From positions 1 through 64,000 of the forward strand of contig NZ_WHOD01000017.1 in assembly GCF_013141765.1 (NCBI RefSeq): 64,000 bases of DNA. Reading direction: 5' to 3'. The stretch's first letter is position 1, and each line of letters starts with the position of its first letter. The position numbers and the translations under genes were made by a program. The notes under the pieces were generated by a model that did not search any database, had not been told where the DNA came from, and was given only the letters and a program-made list of their open reading frames with translations. Positions 61,493 through 64,000 of the stretch are shown piece after piece. This stretch comes from Paenibacillus foliorum (GTDB lineage: Bacteria > Bacillota > Bacilli > Paenibacillales > NBRC-103111).

Positions 61493-63094
61493 ATGGCAAG
61501 TGATCCTACATCCGAATTTGCATCTGCGCCCTCTGCAGTTCAGCAACCGCCGGAGATTGGCGCTGCCGCGTCCAGGAAAGCGGCCTTTGAGCTGGCTTGT
61601 CTGGCGTTTAAAGAAATGGCCGGAGTCCGTTTTAGCAGTGCGGTTAAGCGGGGAGATGCGGCTAGAATGCAATCAGACCGTAGATCGGTTGATGAAGCGG
61701 AAGCCTTTGTTGAGTTGGAAAATAAAGCTATTATCGGAGTTCCCGAAACGGTAACCACGATTATGGAACAGATTCAGTCTTATGTCGATCAGCATGGCTT
61801 GCATCCAATGGAACTGCCTGACTATTACCGTGGCCTTAGAGCGTTCGCTCGCGCGGAACAGCAATGCTACTCCGAAATCACACATGCGATGTTTCATGAG
61901 ATTTACGGATTCAAGGCTCTGGCTTGCTGGCAAAAGTACCCGGACAGCTATGCGGCACAAGTGATTGGAACTGCAATTTGGATTCATCATAATGGTCGGC
62001 ATGAGAGGATGCCGTTTCAATTTGCTTCTACCCAAGAGGTGGAGAAGATTGTCCGAGCCCTAACACGCCAAAAAGAGGATGCTATCGTTAATTTGTACAA
62101 TACGACGCTGGAGATCGATTTGTATACGGGTGAACGTGTCACACTCACGGTCAAGCCGGATGTTCGACACGATATCATCACCTTTCGTCGTTTTCTGATC
62201 GGACGTGTGACCGTCGATGATTTAGCGGATGAACACCGCAGAACGATTCCTCCGGAAGCGGCTATGCTGCTGAAGGGAATTTCCAAGACGCATTGCAATT
62301 TCATAGTCGTAGGACCGCCAGGCACTGGCAAGTCTACAACACTGAAGGCGCTGCTGGCAGAAAGGGCCGATCATTACACAGGTGCAATCATTGAAAAGCA
62401 TTATGAGCTAGCAGCGGGACGTGATTTTCCGGAAAAAAAGCTGATCGAACGCATAACACATGAAGGTACTTTTCATCATGCGATGGATCAAGTGCTCCGC
62501 TTTGACGTCGATTATGCAATCATCGGTGAGGTTCGGCGTGTGGAGGCGGAGGGAGCGATGCTCGCCTGCGAAAGATTGCTCAAGGGCTTTGGCAGCACCT
62601 ATCATACCTGGAAGCCGGAGACGGTGCCCTCACAGTTTGCAAGGCTGCTGTGCAGCTTAAATCCAGGCGTGAGGTTTGTGGAGGAGGAAAAGCGTGTAGC
62701 TGAAAATATTGACCTATTAATTGTTCAGACTCAGGACGCAAGCCGTACACGCAAAAGAATCAAGAGCATCATGGAGCTTCGATACGATCGTTACAATGGT
62801 GAAATCAGTACACATGAATGGATGCGTTGGGATGAATCTAATGACACGTGGAGCTATTGTGATGATATTAGTGAACGGCTGATTAAGGAGATGCGCGAAG
62901 TCCATCCCGAGTGGGCCGACCTAACGGTCGAACTGCTTCACCGATTGTCCATAGCTTCGCCGATCCCGGCAGAGGAGGGCATCGTTATCTATAACCCTTC
63001 AGCGGCCAATCCACTTTCCCGAATAGACAGTTCATTGCAACGGATGGCTGCCGCCTCCTTCATGGGGCAGAGGGTATCCGTTGTGGAAGAATGA
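61493..63094 (+). CDS. CpaF/TadA-like secretion ATPase
   Basis: A 533-residue hexameric-type II/IV secretion ATPase that would power Tad pilus assembly. Walker A VVGPPGTGKSTTLKALLAER is intact (about residue 272). The Walker B region is DYAIIGEVRRVEAEGAMLAC; the usual RGxEA...TGHdGS...TiHA box is replaced by RRVEAEGAML and GFGSTYHT, so this is a diverged branch. The N-terminal half carries helices typical of CpaF (IMEQIQSYVDQHGL ... YYRGLRAFARAEQ). The ATG at 61493 lacks a ribosome site, and a better start at 61424 is separated by an in-frame TAA. Confidence 0.78.
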   Translation: MASDPTSEFASAPSAVQQPPEIGAAASRKAAFELACLAFKEMAGVRFSSAVKRGDAARMQSDRRSVDEAEAFVELENKAIIGVPETVTTIMEQIQSYVDQHGLHPMELPDYYRGLRAFARAEQQCYSEITHAMFHEIYGFKALACWQKYPDSYAAQVIGTAIWIHHNGRHERMPFQFASTQEVEKIVRALTRQKEDAIVNLYNTTLEIDLYTGERVTLTVKPDVRHDIITFRRFLIGRVTVDDLADEHRRTIPPEAAMLLKGISKTHCNFIVVGPPGTGKSTTLKALLAERADHYTGAIIEKHYELAAGRDFPEKKLIERITHEGTFHHAMDQVLRFDVDYAIIGEVRRVEAEGAMLACERLLKGFGSTYHTWKPETVPSQFARLLCSLNPGVRFVEEEKRVAENIDLLIVQTQDASRTRKRIKSIMELRYDRYNGEISTHEWMRWDESNDTWSYCDDISERLIKEMREVHPEWADLTVELLHRLSIASPIPAEEGIVIYNPSAANPLSRIDSSLQRMAAASFMGQRVSVVEE

Positions 63095-63191
63095 GCCACT
63101 ACCTTGGCTACCTTTCAGAAGCCTGTGATCGGTTAACTGTTATACATCGATTGTTCTGATGCTACAACGAACAGTAAGGGAGGCAGGCTTA

Positions 63192-64000
63192 TTGCCACCA
63201 GCGTATTCCGTAATCTATATCACTTTACTTGGAGCAGCAGCCCTTCTTTTTACGTGGGGGCTCTACCTGCTGCTGTATCCTCTGCTCCGTTACATGAGCG
63301 CGCTGCTTCGCACGGAGCGCAGACATAGCTCAAGAATGAAGCTGCTGCATGAACAACGTCATCGTCAAGTGAAGCTGGTTGGGCTTATCGTGTTTTACAG
63401 AAGGCTAATTCGAGAGCTGGAGCTGCTCTTAAAAGTCACGCAAAAAGAACGGTTTAACGATTCGTCTGTTCAAGGTTTTTTATTACGCACCATTTCCTGT
63501 GCATTATCTGCAGGGCTCATCAGCTATTTCACAGCTTATGATATCAGGTTTAGCCTATTTACAATGGTGATAACAATTGCCCTGCCTGTGGTGTACTATC
63601 GCTTAAAGCTTCGCAGCATGCAGATTCAAAGCGGTTATGATCTCGCTGAGGTTGTCGGTATTTTAACAAGTAAATATAAGGTTACGCGAGGTAATATGCG
63701 CACAGCTCTTCAGCTTTCATGTCTCGAAATCGAGTCAGGACCCATCCGTCGTCATTTTATGAATTTACTAAGGGAGGAATTAAATTATGTGGAATCGAGT
63801 GAAATGGAGAAGGCGGTTGAAGAATTTATTTACAGCATTCAGACATCCTTTGCCAAACAACTGGGCTTAACAGTGCTGAAGGGGCTGCTGCGCAGTGAGA
63901 ATGTAGAAAGCACCCTTATGGCGATTGATAAAAACATTCATAAGCAGATCGATATGCTGTGCGACGAAGGCGATTCCAGCTCTGAAGTGATACAGCTAAG
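63192..64000 (+). CDS. TadB-like pilus membrane protein (partial)
   Basis: The frame is open for 269 codons to the window end. The N-terminus has a membrane helix (about 8-30, ITLLGAAALLFTWGLYLLLY), a basic cytosolic stretch, a second hydrophobic pair (about 103-140, SCALSAGLISYFTAY...VITIALPVVYY) and then a charged helical region like the T2SSF domain of TadB/TadC. The start is a TTG with GGGAGG 8 bases upstream; an in-frame ATG at 63159 has no site. Follows the CpaF-like ATPase by about 100 bases, the usual Tad order. The family call is moderate as the gene is incomplete. Confidence 0.65.
   Translation, partial: MPPAYSVIYITLLGAAALLFTWGLYLLLYPLLRYMSALLRTERRHSSRMKLLHEQRHRQVKLVGLIVFYRRLIRELELLLKVTQKERFNDSSVQGFLLRTISCALSAGLISYFTAYDIRFSLFTMVITIALPVVYYRLKLRSMQIQSGYDLAEVVGILTSKYKVTRGNMRTALQLSCLEIESGPIRRHFMNLLREELNYVESSEMEKAVEEFIYSIQTSFAKQLGLTVLKGLLRSENVESTLMAIDKNIHKQIDMLCDEGDSSSEVIQL

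Noticed and set aside
61540-62035. Minus-strand frames opposite the CpaF-like gene
   Set aside because: They are shadows of the ATPase frame with no start signals.
63159-63191. ATG 63159 as start of the TadB-like gene
   Set aside because: It is in frame but has no ribosome site, and GGGAGG lies 8 bases before TTG 63192, which is preferred.
1-64000. CRISPR arrays, tRNA or rRNA genes, intact transposases
   Set aside because: No regularly spaced repeats of CRISPR size, no cloverleaf or rRNA core and no transposase motifs were noticed in reading. tRNAscan and ISfinder runs would settle it.

Overview
The window looks like chromosomal DNA of a spore-forming, Gram-positive Bacillales species, most likely a Paenibacillus or close relative. 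The evidence is moderate GC content, strong AGGAGG-type ribosome binding sites with frequent TTG starts, and close relatives of Bacillus subtilis GltT, aspartase, PckA, Tgl, NfrA, YaaH and NamA. A YesM/YesN-LplABC-type sugar module and an S-layer-homology remnant fit as well. No rRNA, tRNA, CRISPR array, intact insertion sequence or prophage was recognised.

Layout. 0-8.7 kb: end of an RCC1-repeat protein, then a GlnK/GlnL-type two-component system divergent from gltT-aspA, followed by pckA and an amino-acid racemase. Together these could take up acidic amino acids, deaminate aspartate and feed gluconeogenesis. 8.7-13.8 kb: accessory, partly decayed DNA. It holds a RibD-C reductase, a frameshifted haloalkane-dehalogenase-like gene beside an HxlR regulator, two related hairpin repeats, remnants of a PspA-like and a glycosidase gene, a winged-helix protein and the spore-coat transglutaminase tgl. 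13.9-20.9 kb: an RpiR regulator, an RraA-type aldolase, a 3-hydroxyacid-dehydrogenase-like enzyme, a three-part tricarboxylate (TctCBA) transporter and an Ldh2-family dehydrogenase. The same 14-bp palindrome lies before the regulator and before the operon. 21-26.7 kb: an alkaline phosphatase behind a four-repeat PhoP box, an ABC transporter with an acidic, His-rich permease loop and an OB-like lipoprotein, and nfrA. 27-33.6 kb: a chemoreceptor and a sulfonate/nitrate-type ABC transporter with a second Ldh2 enzyme and a LysR regulator.

33.9-37.5 kb: a Tat-exported gluconate-dehydrogenase-like pair directly followed by tatC and tatA. 37.9-40.5 kb: yaaH and a DUF418 membrane protein. 40.6-50 kb: a carbohydrate locus with a YesM/YesN-type sensor and regulator, two LplBC-type permeases, a binding lipoprotein and a cytosolic six-hairpin glycosidase, with a good cre-like site before the permeases. 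50-57 kb: an exported coiled-coil protein with a terminator in its leader, a 1224-residue fusion of ATP/ADP-translocase-like, HEAT and two cyclic-nucleotide-binding domains, a polysaccharide deacetylase and namA.

57.3-64 kb: an unusual Tad/Flp-pilus-like cluster. A short leader ending in a terminator precedes a Ser/Thr kinase fused to a MinD-like domain. Then come a CpaB-like SAF protein interrupted by an in-frame TAG, a CpaE-like protein with no Walker A lysine, a CpaF-like ATPase whose best start is followed by an in-frame TAA, and a TadB-like protein cut by the window end. The strongest leads are this pilus locus, the translocase-HEAT-CNB fusion, the paired RpiR operators and the PhoP-box phosphatase next to the possible metal ABC system. 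Functions were assigned by reading motifs; no database search was run.
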